Part shown: piece after piece, positions 7,101-14,195 of the stretch
Layout: every line of letters begins with the position of its first letter
How positions within the stretch are numbered: position 1 is the stretch's first letter
DNA from: Caryophanales bacterium UBA6877
Lineage (GTDB): Bacteria; Bacillota_I; Bacilli_A; RFN20; CAG-826
Length of the DNA: 21,553 nucleotides
Assembly: GCA_002451465.1 (NCBI GenBank)
Contig: DKCJ01000024.1
Location: 1-21,553, forward strand
Direction of reading: 5' to 3'
Program-made: the position numbers and the translations under genes
The notes under the pieces: model-generated
The model's input: only the letters and a program-made list of their open reading frames with translations
The model's database searches: none
Told to the model about the DNA's origin: nothing

Positions 7101-8126
7101 TTATCTTTGAACCCTTCCTGAAGCATCACCATTCATAAGAGTTAAAACTTCATTTTCGCTAACTAAATTAAAATCACCTGGAATTGTATGTTTTAAGGCA
7201 CTAGCTGCTACCGCAAATTCTAAAGCTTTTGCTTGATCACCATTAAATTTTAAAAGACCATGAATTAAACCGCCAGCAAAAGAGTCACCACCACCAACTC
7301 TATCAATAATTGGGAAGATATCATAATGTTTAGATTCATAGAAATCTTTTCCATTATAAATTAATGCTTTCCAGCCATTATGTGATGCACTATAAGATTC
7401 TCTTAAAGTAGAAACAACATATTTAAAACCAAATTCTTTTTGCATTTGTTCAAATATTTTCTTATAACCAGATGCATCTGTTTTTCCACTAGTAACATCA
7501 CTATCTGGTTTAAAACCAAGACAAAGAAGTGCATCTTCTTCATTTCCAATACAAACATCAACGTATTGCATTAAAGGACGCATGATAGAAATGGCTTTTT
7601 CACTAGTCCATAATTTCTTTCTAAAATTAAGATCACAAGAAACTGTGACACCATGTTTTTTAGCACAAATTAAAGCAGCTTTTAAGACTTCGGCACTTTT
7701 ATCTGAAATTGCAGGGGTGATTCCACTCCAATGGAACCAACTTGCACCAGTAAAAACCTTGTCAAAATCAAAATCATCAACACTAGCTTCACTAATTGAA
7801 GAATGTTTACGGTCATATATGACTTTTGAAGGACGCATTGAAGCTCCAGTTTCTAAAAAATAAATTCCGAGTCTGTCTCCGCCTCTAGCAATAAAGTCAG
7901 TATGTACACCATATTTTCTTAAGGCATCCAACGCACATGTTCCAATTTCATGAGTTGGAACTTTACTAACAAAATATGCATCATGACCATAATTAGCTAG
8001 TGAAACTGCAACATTAGCTTCACCACCACCATAATTAACATCAAAACTTTGAGATTGAACGAAACGTGAATTTAAAGGCGAAGACAATCTAAGCATTATT
8101 TCACCCATTGTTACAACTTTAGCCAT
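7101..8126 (-). CDS. kdgK: 2-keto-3-deoxygluconate kinase (PfkB family)
   Basis: A 341-aa ribokinase/PfkB-family sugar kinase. The N-terminal substrate loop is YGGGEANVAVSLANYG (from about 32). The C-terminal signature is DRVGGGDSFAGGL (276-288), with the catalytic base Asp281 and anion-hole glycines. DLNFR (165-169) and GNEED (194-198) are also typical of 2-keto-3-deoxygluconate kinases. It phosphorylates 2-keto-3-deoxygluconate to the 6-phosphate, the substrate of KdgA encoded just upstream. Its ATG overlaps the kdgA stop by 8 bp and has AAGGAGG 9 nt upstream. Other PfkB kinases are possible by fold, but the operon makes the assignment firm. Confidence 0.93.
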   Translation of the reverse strand: MAKVVTMGEIMLRLSSPLNSRFVQSQSFDVNYGGGEANVAVSLANYGHDAYFVSKVPTHEIGTCALDALRKYGVHTDFIARGGDRLGIYFLETGASMRPSKVIYDRKHSSISEASVDDFDFDKVFTGASWFHWSGITPAISDKSAEVLKAALICAKKHGVTVSCDLNFRKKLWTSEKAISIMRPLMQYVDVCIGNEEDALLCLGFKPDSDVTSGKTDASGYKKIFEQMQKEFGFKYVVSTLRESYSASHNGWKALIYNGKDFYESKHYDIFPIIDRVGGGDSFAGGLIHGLLKFNGDQAKALEFAVAASALKHTIPGDFNLVSENEVLTLMNGDASGRVQR

Positions 8127-8742
8127 TATTTCTAGCCTCCTTAATTATTTTTCTTGCTTCTAAACATTTTTGAATAATTTCTTCTTTTGTACCTTTTAAT
8201 AACCAACTTCCGCCACATGCTATAATCTTTTTATTACTAGCAAATTCTTTTAAATTATCATTATTAACCCCGCCAGTAGGCATAAATTTCACAGTAGTAA
8301 AAGCGCTACCTAAGGCATTTATAGCTTTTAAACCACCATAAACTCCAGCAGGAAAGAATTTAACATTATTAATTCCTAATTCTAAAGCTTCCATTATTTC
8401 TGTAGGTGTTACAACTCCAGGAAGATACAAAACATTATTATCTTTACATATTTTTGCAACTTCTTTTGAAAGACCTGGAGAAACAATAAATTTCGCCCCT
8501 GCTTCAATAGCTTCTTTACATTGAAGAACATTAATAACTGTCCCAGCTCCAATTAAAACATCTTTAAAAGTTTGTGTTGCTAATTTTAAGCATTCCTTTG
8601 CACAAGGTGTTCTAAAACAAATTTCAGCAACTGGTACATCTCCTGCCTTTAAAGCTTCTAAAGTAGGAATTGTTTCATCAACATTATTTAAAACAACAAC
8701 TGGTACCAAACCGATTTCATGAATTTTGTCCATTAAATCCAT
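8119..8742 (-). CDS. kdgA: 2-dehydro-3-deoxy-phosphogluconate aldolase
   Basis: A class I KDPG/KHG aldolase that splits 2-keto-3-deoxy-6-phosphogluconate into pyruvate and glyceraldehyde-3-phosphate. Glu40 in AEICFRTP and the Schiff-base Lys128 in NNVKFFPAG are present, as are LIGAGTV and MPTGGV. I chose the ATG at 8742 (207 aa) rather than the one at 8763. The upstream ATG overlaps the GGAGG Shine-Dalgarno (8754-8758) itself, and the shorter start leaves Glu40/Lys128 exactly five residues below the E. coli positions. It is the first gene of the four-gene operon. Transcription would begin near 8765 from a promoter overlapped by a 16-bp palindrome, implying repression until pectin breakdown products appear. 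Confidence 0.93.
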   Translation of the reverse strand: MDLMDKIHEIGLVPVVVLNNVDETIPTLEALKAGDVPVAEICFRTPCAKECLKLATQTFKDVLIGAGTVINVLQCKEAIEAGAKFIVSPGLSKEVAKICKDNNVLYLPGVVTPTEIMEALELGINNVKFFPAGVYGGLKAINALGSAFTTVKFMPTGGVNNDNLKEFASNKKIIACGGSWLLKGTKEEIIQKCLEARKIIKEARNNG

Positions 8743-8771
8743 AAATATATTTACCTCCAACATTTAACTAT

Positions 8772-8800
8772 ATTATATAAAAAATTAAATTTGTTGTATA
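8772..8800 (-). promoter_or_regulatory. Promoter of the kdgA operon
   Basis: On the minus strand -35 TATACA (8795-8800), 17-bp spacer, perfect -10 TATAAT (8772-8777). The -35 lies inside the palindrome at 8791-8806, so a bound regulator would block it. Confidence 0.65.
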
Positions 8801-8806
8801 CAACAA
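8791..8806. promoter_or_regulatory. 16-bp perfect palindrome, probable uronate-regulator operator
   Basis: TTGTTGTATACAACAA is perfectly self-complementary and sits in the 90-bp gap between divergent kdgA and the pectinesterase gene. The core TTGTATACAA matches the T-x-GT...AC-x-A pattern of FadR-subfamily GntR regulators that control hexuronate genes. The best candidate to bind it is the GntR/FCD protein encoded at 12956-13615. The AT-rich composition and lack of a U-tract make a terminator unlikely. Confidence 0.7.
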
Positions 8807-8820
8807 CTATATAAATAAAT

Positions 8821-8826
8821 TATGAT
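8821..8826 (+). promoter_or_regulatory. Candidate -10 of a leaderless pectinesterase mRNA
   Basis: TATGAT ends six bases before the ATG at 8833, so transcription would start at or next to the start codon. No Shine-Dalgarno is visible in the preceding 25 bases. A -35 at the expected distance falls in the palindrome but is a poor match, so the promoter is weak or activator-dependent. TATAAA at 8810-8815 is an alternative -10. Confidence 0.4.
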
Positions 8827-8832
8827 ATAAGC

Positions 8833-9720
8833 ATGAAAATAATTCATGTTGGAAAAAATAACGAAATTAAAACCATTAATGAAGCAATAAAAGCCTCTAT
8901 TGGCCCAACATACATCTATTTAGATGATCCTTTATATTTTGAAAAAGTAGTTATCGATAAAGAAGATATTATTTTAGATGGACAAAATAACGCAACTATT
9001 GAATATAATGATTACGCTGAAAAAATCCATGAAGATGGTAGACAATATGTAACTTTTAGAACATATACTTTGCTTATTAAAGCAAAAAATGTATATCTAA
9101 AAAATTTGAAAATACTTAATTCAGCTGGAGAGGGTGCAAATATTGGCCAAGCCGTTGCCCTTCATCTTTATAATGACAACATTGTTGTTGAAAATTGCAA
9201 AATAATTGCTAAACAAGATACATTATTTTGTGGACCGTTATCACGCGACTTAATAGAAAGATATGTTGATTTATTACCTCTTGATGAAAGAGAATATAAA
9301 AATGAATTTCATCAATATTTTTTAAATTGCTATATAGAAGGTACCGTGGATTTTATTTTTGGTGGAGCAAGCGCAGTTTTTTATAACTCTAAAATTGTAA
9401 GTGGAAAAACCTCAAGAACTTGTTATATTGCTGCACCAAATCATGAAAAAACCAATAATTTTGGTTTTAAATTCATAAAATGTAAAATTTATTCTAAAAA
9501 TCATCAAAAAGAAAATACTTATTTAGCAAGACCTTGGAGAGAATTTGGATTTGTAAGTTTTATTGATTGCTCATTATCTAACAATATTAAAAAAGAGGGA
9601 TTTAGTATTTGGGAAAATACAAACCGTCATGAAAATGCAAGATTTTATGAAATAAATTCAAAAGGAAAGGGCGCAAAAAATAATAAACAAAATCGTCCAA
9701 AATGGACGATTGTTCTTTAA
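8833..9720 (+). CDS. Pectinesterase (CE8 pectin methylesterase), cytoplasmic
   Basis: A 295-aa right-handed beta-helix pectin methylesterase, shorter than secreted forms and with no signal peptide. The family motifs are in order: GQAVAL (105-110), QDTL with Asp129, GTVDFIFG with Asp173, and ARPW with Arg233; these residues form the catalytic set. It removes methyl groups from galacturonate residues, so intracellular oligogalacturonides become substrates for the polygalacturonase encoded across the locus. It is the only plus-strand gene, divergent from kdgA and sharing its operator region. It lacks a ribosome binding site and may be translated from a leaderless transcript. Its last codons form one arm set of a terminator hairpin (9691-9711). 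Confidence 0.9.
   Translation: MKIIHVGKNNEIKTINEAIKASIGPTYIYLDDPLYFEKVVIDKEDIILDGQNNATIEYNDYAEKIHEDGRQYVTFRTYTLLIKAKNVYLKNLKILNSAGEGANIGQAVALHLYNDNIVVENCKIIAKQDTLFCGPLSRDLIERYVDLLPLDEREYKNEFHQYFLNCYIEGTVDFIFGGASAVFYNSKIVSGKTSRTCYIAAPNHEKTNNFGFKFIKCKIYSKNHQKENTYLARPWREFGFVSFIDCSLSNNIKKEGFSIWENTNRHENARFYEINSKGKGAKNNKQNRPKWTIVL
9691..9711. terminator. Bidirectional terminator inside the pectinesterase 3' end
   Basis: AATCGTCCA and TGGACGATT form a perfect 9-bp stem around AAA. On the plus strand TTGTTCTTT follows; on the minus strand a longer TTTTGTTTATTATTTTTT follows. It therefore ends both the pectinesterase transcript, within its final codons, and the long convergent operon whose last stop is at 9781. 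Confidence 0.8.
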
Positions 9721-9780
9721 GCAATTGGTGTTTAGGTATAAATTCGTTATATTTAAAAAAATTATATATTCTTAACTTAT

Positions 9781-10452
9781 TTAGTTATTATTAACTAATT
9801 CTTTTAAATCTTTCATTTTATTTAGTTCATTACGAATTAATGAACACACAAGTTTCGCACCTAAATACCTTAAATGGGTATTATCTTCTTTTCCTTGAGG
9901 GTAATTTTTATAAATTGACGATTGAAAATTCATATAAAATTTTTTTGATTCTTCATCCCCAATTAGTTCTAGTATTTCTTTAGTAAGAAGCGTTAAATCA
10001 ATAAAATGGACATTTTTTTCATATGACAACTCTTCCATAGCTTGTCGATATTCTTTATGACAATCTGGATTTAGTTTTTTATTTATAAATTGTCTTCTAT
10101 AAATTGAAGAAAGTAAAACCGGTATAGCATTTCGATTTTTAGCAAAATCTATATAGTAACTCAAGTATTTTTTATAAGATGAATTAGGATCCGTATGTCT
10201 TTCGTCATCCTTTTCGTCGTTATGTCCAAATTGAATAAATAAATAATCCCCACTATTTAAATTTTCTTCACAAAATTTAAAAAGACCTTCTTCAAGAAAA
10301 CTTTTTGAAGACCTTCCGTTTTTGGCAAGATTTATAACGCTATATTTATCTTTAATATATTTATTAAAAACTTGCCCCCAACCGATTTGAGGGTAAGTTT
10401 CATCATTATTTGTTTGGCAGGTTGAGTCACCAATTAAATATATATTAATCAT
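9781..10452 (-). CDS. Rhamnogalacturonan acetylesterase (CE12, SGNH hydrolase)
   Basis: An SGNH/GDSL-fold esterase of 223 aa, with no signal peptide. The blocks are visible: GDST with nucleophile Ser10, Gly46 in NGRSS, FGHND with Asn78, and DNTHL with Asp190 and His193. GDST, FGHND and D-x-THL are typical of CE12 enzymes that remove acetyl groups from rhamnogalacturonan I. I chose the ATG at 10452, which overlaps the uxaC stop by 8 bp (ATGATTAA) and places GDST at the expected distance from the N-terminus. An in-frame start at 10485 would add eleven residues inside uxaC. It is the last gene of the long operon, about 70 bp before the terminator. Acetylated xylan or pectin oligomers are alternative substrates. 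Confidence 0.88.
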   Translation of the reverse strand: MINIYLIGDSTCQTNNDETYPQIGWGQVFNKYIKDKYSVINLAKNGRSSKSFLEEGLFKFCEENLNSGDYLFIQFGHNDEKDDERHTDPNSSYKKYLSYYIDFAKNRNAIPVLLSSIYRRQFINKKLNPDCHKEYRQAMEELSYEKNVHFIDLTLLTKEILELIGDEESKKFYMNFQSSIYKNYPQGKEDNTHLRYLGAKLVCSLIRNELNKMKDLKELVNNN

Positions 10453-11866
10453 TTTTTCTTGAAGCATCAAAATAAGCTTTAGCATTATTAAATGAAATAT
10501 TTTGAACGACTTTTCCTAAAAACTCCATGTCATTTGGGAATTCACCATTTTCAACTAAATGGCCTAATTTATTACAAAGTATTCTTCTAAAATATTCATG
10601 TCGAGTATATGATAAGAAACTTCGTGAATCAGTAAGCATGCCAACAAAACGCGAAAGTAATCCGAGGTTTGATAAAGCGGTTAATTGTTTTTCCATGCCA
10701 TCTTTCTGGTCTAAAAACCACCAAGCACTACCAAATTGCATTTTACCTGGAACATCTTTCTCACTAAAACAAAAAGCTAATGTTGCTAAAATTTCATTGT
10801 CTCCTGGATCAAGAGAATAAAGAATGGTTTTAGGTAATTCATTTGTTGAATCAAGTTTATCAAGAATTTTACTTAATGCACCAATGAATGAAACATCGTT
10901 TATTGAATCAAGACCAATATCAGGTCCAACTTCTTTTACCATACGTTTCGAATTATTTCTTAAAGCCTTAATATGATATTGCATAACCCAACCGTATTTA
11001 CGATATTCTTTTCCTAAGAAAACAAGGATATATCCACGATATTGCGCAATTTCACTTTTAGTTAATTTTTCATTATTTAAAACTTTTTTAAGTATTTTAT
11101 TTAAATTATCTTTGCTAGTTTCTTCATATAAAACTACATCAAGAGCGTGATCAGAAATTTTACAACCATGTTCATTAAAATAATAAATCCTCTCTTTTAG
11201 AGCCTTTTCTAAGTCATCAATTGTTTCAATTTTATATTTCACAACTTTTTCTAATTGCTTTATATATGGAGCATAACTATCCCAATCAATATTAAGAATT
11301 TTATCAGGCCTAAAACATGGGTAAACATGTGTTTTAAAAGATTTATCTTCTTTTAAAAGATCGTGATAATGTAAGTCATCAATTGGATCATCGGTAGTAC
11401 AAAGCGTATCAACATTACTCATTTCAATAATCTTTCTTGCCGTTAATGTTTCGAGCTTTTTATTCATGAGTTCATAAATTTTTTCTGCATTTTTAGGCGA
11501 AAGAATTTCATCAACACCAAAATATTTACGTAATTCAAGATGAGTCCAATGATATAAAGGATTACCAATAGTATAAGGAAGAGTTTCTGCCCATTTTAAA
11601 AATTTTTCTTTTTTTGGAGCATTTCCAGTAATAAATTCTTCACCAACACCATTATTTCTCATAGCACGCCATTTATAATGGTCACCATAACTCCCCTCTA
11701 CAAGCCATATATCAGTTACACTATCAAACTTTTTGTCTTCATAAATTTCCTTTACTGGTAAATGACAATGATAATCATAAATAGGCATATTTTCAGCATA
11801 TTTATGATATAAAACTTTAGCCGTCTCTGTTTCTAATAAAAAATCTTTTCCTAAAAATTCCTTCAT
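10445..11866 (-). CDS. uxaC: Glucuronate/galacturonate isomerase
   Basis: The 473-aa length is normal for uronate isomerases of the amidohydrolase superfamily. The N-terminal YDYHCHLPVKE carries the metal-binding His-x-His (His33, His35), followed by TDIWLVEGSYGDHYKWRAMR and GNPLYHWTHLELRKYFG, both highly characteristic. TTDDPIDDL, YSLDPGDNE, SAWWFLDQKDGM and GMLTDSRSFLSYTRHEYFRR complete the family pattern. It converts D-galacturonate to tagaturonate (or glucuronate to fructuronate) in the cytoplasm. The following UxaB and UxaA steps are not encoded in the window. The ATG is 2 bp after the GH105 stop with GGGAG upstream. It shares the operon with GH28 and CE12, indicating galacturonate as the physiological substrate. 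Confidence 0.97.
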   Translation of the reverse strand: MKEFLGKDFLLETETAKVLYHKYAENMPIYDYHCHLPVKEIYEDKKFDSVTDIWLVEGSYGDHYKWRAMRNNGVGEEFITGNAPKKEKFLKWAETLPYTIGNPLYHWTHLELRKYFGVDEILSPKNAEKIYELMNKKLETLTARKIIEMSNVDTLCTTDDPIDDLHYHDLLKEDKSFKTHVYPCFRPDKILNIDWDSYAPYIKQLEKVVKYKIETIDDLEKALKERIYYFNEHGCKISDHALDVVLYEETSKDNLNKILKKVLNNEKLTKSEIAQYRGYILVFLGKEYRKYGWVMQYHIKALRNNSKRMVKEVGPDIGLDSINDVSFIGALSKILDKLDSTNELPKTILYSLDPGDNEILATLAFCFSEKDVPGKMQFGSAWWFLDQKDGMEKQLTALSNLGLLSRFVGMLTDSRSFLSYTRHEYFRRILCNKLGHLVENGEFPNDMEFLGKVVQNISFNNAKAYFDASRKND

Positions 11867-11868
11867 AA

Positions 11869-12954
11869 TTATTTTTTCTCCCTTAAAATTTCACTATACG
11901 CCATGAAGTATGGAGCAACTCCTTTAACTTCATTTGCACAAATTTTTTCACTATAATAATAGGCTTTTGATCCATTTCTTTTTTCGTTATCTAGTCCCGC
12001 AACTTGACATATACCATTTAATTCGTAATGACCATTAGTGTCTTTTACTAAATATTTTTTAGTAATATTATTAAACATTATATCTCCAAGTAAACCATAT
12101 CCTTCATCAACAATTTTTAATCGATAAGCTTTTAAAAGCGAATATGACATCATAGAACTTCCACTTGTCTCAAGATAATTTTCTTTATCGTTTGGCGCAT
12201 CAATTACTTGATAAAGCATTGTATATTCTTTATCAAGATATGGTATTAATCCATCAATGGCTTCTTTATAAATTTTAGTTAGTTCTTTACTTATTTCACT
12301 ATTAACTCCAAGAATTTCAATGATATCAACAAGAGCCATCAAATACCATCCACAAGCCCTACTCCATGAATTTTCACTTTTTCCATCTTGTTTATTTGAC
12401 CATTGCATAACACGTTTTTCATCATAAGCATGAACATATAGATGCCTTTTTTCGTCAAATAGATATTTCCTAACATTTTTAAATTGATTTAATGTATCCA
12501 ATAAAACTGCTTGATTATTTCTTTTTAAACCTTCAATAACTAAAAAAGGTTGAGCCATATAAAGTCCATCCATCCAAACTTGATATGGATATCTTCCTTT
12601 ATGAAAGAAATTACCACATAAACATCTTGGTTGTTCTTCAAGTTGTTTATAAAATAAATCAATCGCTTTTTGATATTTATCTTTATGGGTTAAATTTAGC
12701 GCAAATTCAAGAACAAAGGCACTTTGAACATCATCAGTTGAATATTCTTCTTTTTTATAACCTAATGGAACTCCATCATCATCAATAAATCTATCTAAAT
12801 AGCCTAAAATAAAGTTTTTATAAAAATCATCATTTGTAGCATTATATAAATCTAATGTTGCTTTAAGTAAAATTCCATCTTCATAACACCATCTTTTAGC
12901 CTTGTATGGAATAAATTCTCTATAATATTGTTTTATAAATTCGTCTATATTCAC
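11869..12954 (-). CDS. Unsaturated rhamnogalacturonyl hydrolase (GH105)
   Basis: A 361-aa (alpha/alpha)6-barrel hydrolase resembling B. subtilis YteR/YesR. YPYQVWMDGLYMAQPFL contains the general-acid Asp129 (YteR Asp143), and SWSRACGWYLMALVD and LETSGSSMMSY are also typical. It has no signal peptide. It cleaves the unsaturated galacturonyl residue from lyase-produced rhamnogalacturonan disaccharides, giving 4-deoxy-5-keto-uronate for KduI plus rhamnose. I chose the GTG at 12952-12954: GGAG lies 7 nt upstream and it follows the GntR stop by one base. A longer in-frame start at 13002 would lie inside the GntR gene and add a non-homologous tail. Rhamnose-processing genes are not seen here. Confidence 0.92.
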   Translation of the reverse strand: MNIDEFIKQYYREFIPYKAKRWCYEDGILLKATLDLYNATNDDFYKNFILGYLDRFIDDDGVPLGYKKEEYSTDDVQSAFVLEFALNLTHKDKYQKAIDLFYKQLEEQPRCLCGNFFHKGRYPYQVWMDGLYMAQPFLVIEGLKRNNQAVLLDTLNQFKNVRKYLFDEKRHLYVHAYDEKRVMQWSNKQDGKSENSWSRACGWYLMALVDIIEILGVNSEISKELTKIYKEAIDGLIPYLDKEYTMLYQVIDAPNDKENYLETSGSSMMSYSLLKAYRLKIVDEGYGLLGDIMFNNITKKYLVKDTNGHYELNGICQVAGLDNEKRNGSKAYYYSEKICANEVKGVAPYFMAYSEILREKK

Positions 12955-12955
12955 T

Positions 12956-13615
12956 TTATTTCTCCTTTGTAAAATAACCAGGATATTCTTTAGCAACATC
13001 ATCTAATCCAGTAAAACCACTTCTTAAATGAGCTTCAAATACCTTAAAAAGTCTTTTTGGTTTGTTAGTTTTTAAATATTCACAAATTTTGAGATGCAAT
13101 TCATAAATATCTTCAACACTTTCATTTTTTCTTAAATTAGCCATAATTCTAGCTCTATTTAAAGGTGTCATAAATTCATTTAAATAAAACCAGACACTTT
13201 CTTTATTTGCAAAAGAAAATATAGTTCTATGAAAACGGTTATCGGTTTCATAAAATAATTGTGATTTATTAATAGATGAATCCATTTTAATAATATCTTT
13301 TTGCTCATCTAATATTTTATTTAAAATATCGAATTGTTCTTGTTTAAGTTTACCAATGATATCAAAAAATACTTTTTCTTCCGTAGCAATTCTAATTTCC
13401 ATAGCATCATAAATAGATTTTAGGTCAATTTTTGTAACAAAAGTCCCGCATTTTGGTTTAACTTCCAACAATCCCTCTGTTTCAAGACGAGCAATTACAC
13501 TTCTAACAGGTGTTCTTGATTGATTGAATCTTTTTACTAAATCTTCCTCAGTAATCTTTGTTCCAGGAGCAATTACACAATTAATTATTTCTTCTTTTAA
13601 CGTTTTATACATCAT
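12956..13615 (-). CDS. GntR-family transcriptional regulator with FCD domain
   Basis: A 219-aa regulator with an N-terminal winged helix-turn-helix (about 3-62; SRTPVRSVIARLETEGLL is the recognition region) and a C-terminal all-helical FCD domain. The putative metal and ligand residues are Asp125, His129 (TDNRFHRTIF), His174 and His196. This is the FadR subfamily, which includes the hexuronate regulators UxuR and ExuR. Embedded in the pectin operon, it is the obvious candidate to bind the TTGTATACAA-core palindrome at 8791-8806, with a uronate or 2-keto-3-deoxygluconate derivative as inducer. AAGGAG lies 8 nt before the ATG, which overlaps the upstream gene's stop by 11 bp; a second ATG follows directly. 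The effector is inferred, not shown. Confidence 0.9.
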   Translation of the reverse strand: MMYKTLKEEIINCVIAPGTKITEEDLVKRFNQSRTPVRSVIARLETEGLLEVKPKCGTFVTKIDLKSIYDAMEIRIATEEKVFFDIIGKLKQEQFDILNKILDEQKDIIKMDSSINKSQLFYETDNRFHRTIFSFANKESVWFYLNEFMTPLNRARIMANLRKNESVEDIYELHLKICEYLKTNKPKRLFKVFEAHLRSGFTGLDDVAKEYPGYFTKEK

Positions 13616-14195
13616 ATTTTTTGCTCCTTATTTCTTTTCTAAAAATATATATTAATAACCTTGTTAATGGAATATTCTTACCATTTTTTAAATTAATATC
13701 AGTTAAATGACAGAATCTTGTAATTCGATAATTTATCGTATTACGATGAGTAAATAACATATCGCTTGTTAATTTTATAGAACAATCTAAATCAATATAA
13801 GTTTTAACAGTTTCAAGTAAATAATCATCTATTTTATTTAATATATCTTTAACAATATTTAAATCAAGAAGATTATTCTTATATTTTTCTAAAATTATTT
13901 CATATAAAGTATCGGTATCCGCCTCTTTTAAAACACTAACTAGTGAATCTTTATAAAAAGGAACTTCAATAAGTAAAAGTTTATTTAGCATTAAATCATT
14001 TTTAATAGTTTTTGTTGAAACTTTTAATTTAACAAATGATTCAATAGGTAATTCATAGAGTTTTAAAATACCATTTGTTATTTTTGTAATTTTTGATTTT
14101 TTTTGAGTTATTAAAAAAATATATTTTTCTAACAATTCTATGTTACTAAAAGATTTATCAATAACTATGTAAGATTTTACAAAATAACTATTCAT
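13605..14195 (-). CDS. PucR/CdaR-type helix-turn-helix regulator (short form)
   Basis: A 196-aa protein whose C-terminal 60 residues (about 126-187) match the PucR-type HTH: LLETVKTYIDLDCSIKLTSD followed by MLFTHRNTINYRITR, with the hallmark HRNT-x-x-YR at 150-157, then LTDINLK. CdaR, PucR and related activators carry this domain after a GGDEF-like or sensory domain; CdaR responds to sugar diacids. Here the N-terminal 120 residues are short, Lys/Ile-rich and unrecognised. It overlaps the GH28 stop by 8 bp and the GntR start by 11 bp, so it is translated with the operon. It likely activates pectin genes, but the ligand is unknown. Confidence 0.7.
   Translation of the reverse strand: MNSYFVKSYIVIDKSFSNIELLEKYIFLITQKKSKITKITNGILKLYELPIESFVKLKVSTKTIKNDLMLNKLLLIEVPFYKDSLVSVLKEADTDTLYEIILEKYKNNLLDLNIVKDILNKIDDYLLETVKTYIDLDCSIKLTSDMLFTHRNTINYRITRFCHLTDINLKNGKNIPLTRLLIYIFRKEIRSKKYDV

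Noticed and set aside
8742..8763. Upstream ATG at 8763 as the kdgA start
   Set aside because: It overlaps the Shine-Dalgarno of the downstream ATG and would add residues not fitting the family N-terminus.
12955..13002. N-terminal extension of the GH105 hydrolase
   Set aside because: The extra residues come from reading the GntR gene in another frame; the GTG at 12954 has an ideal ribosome site.
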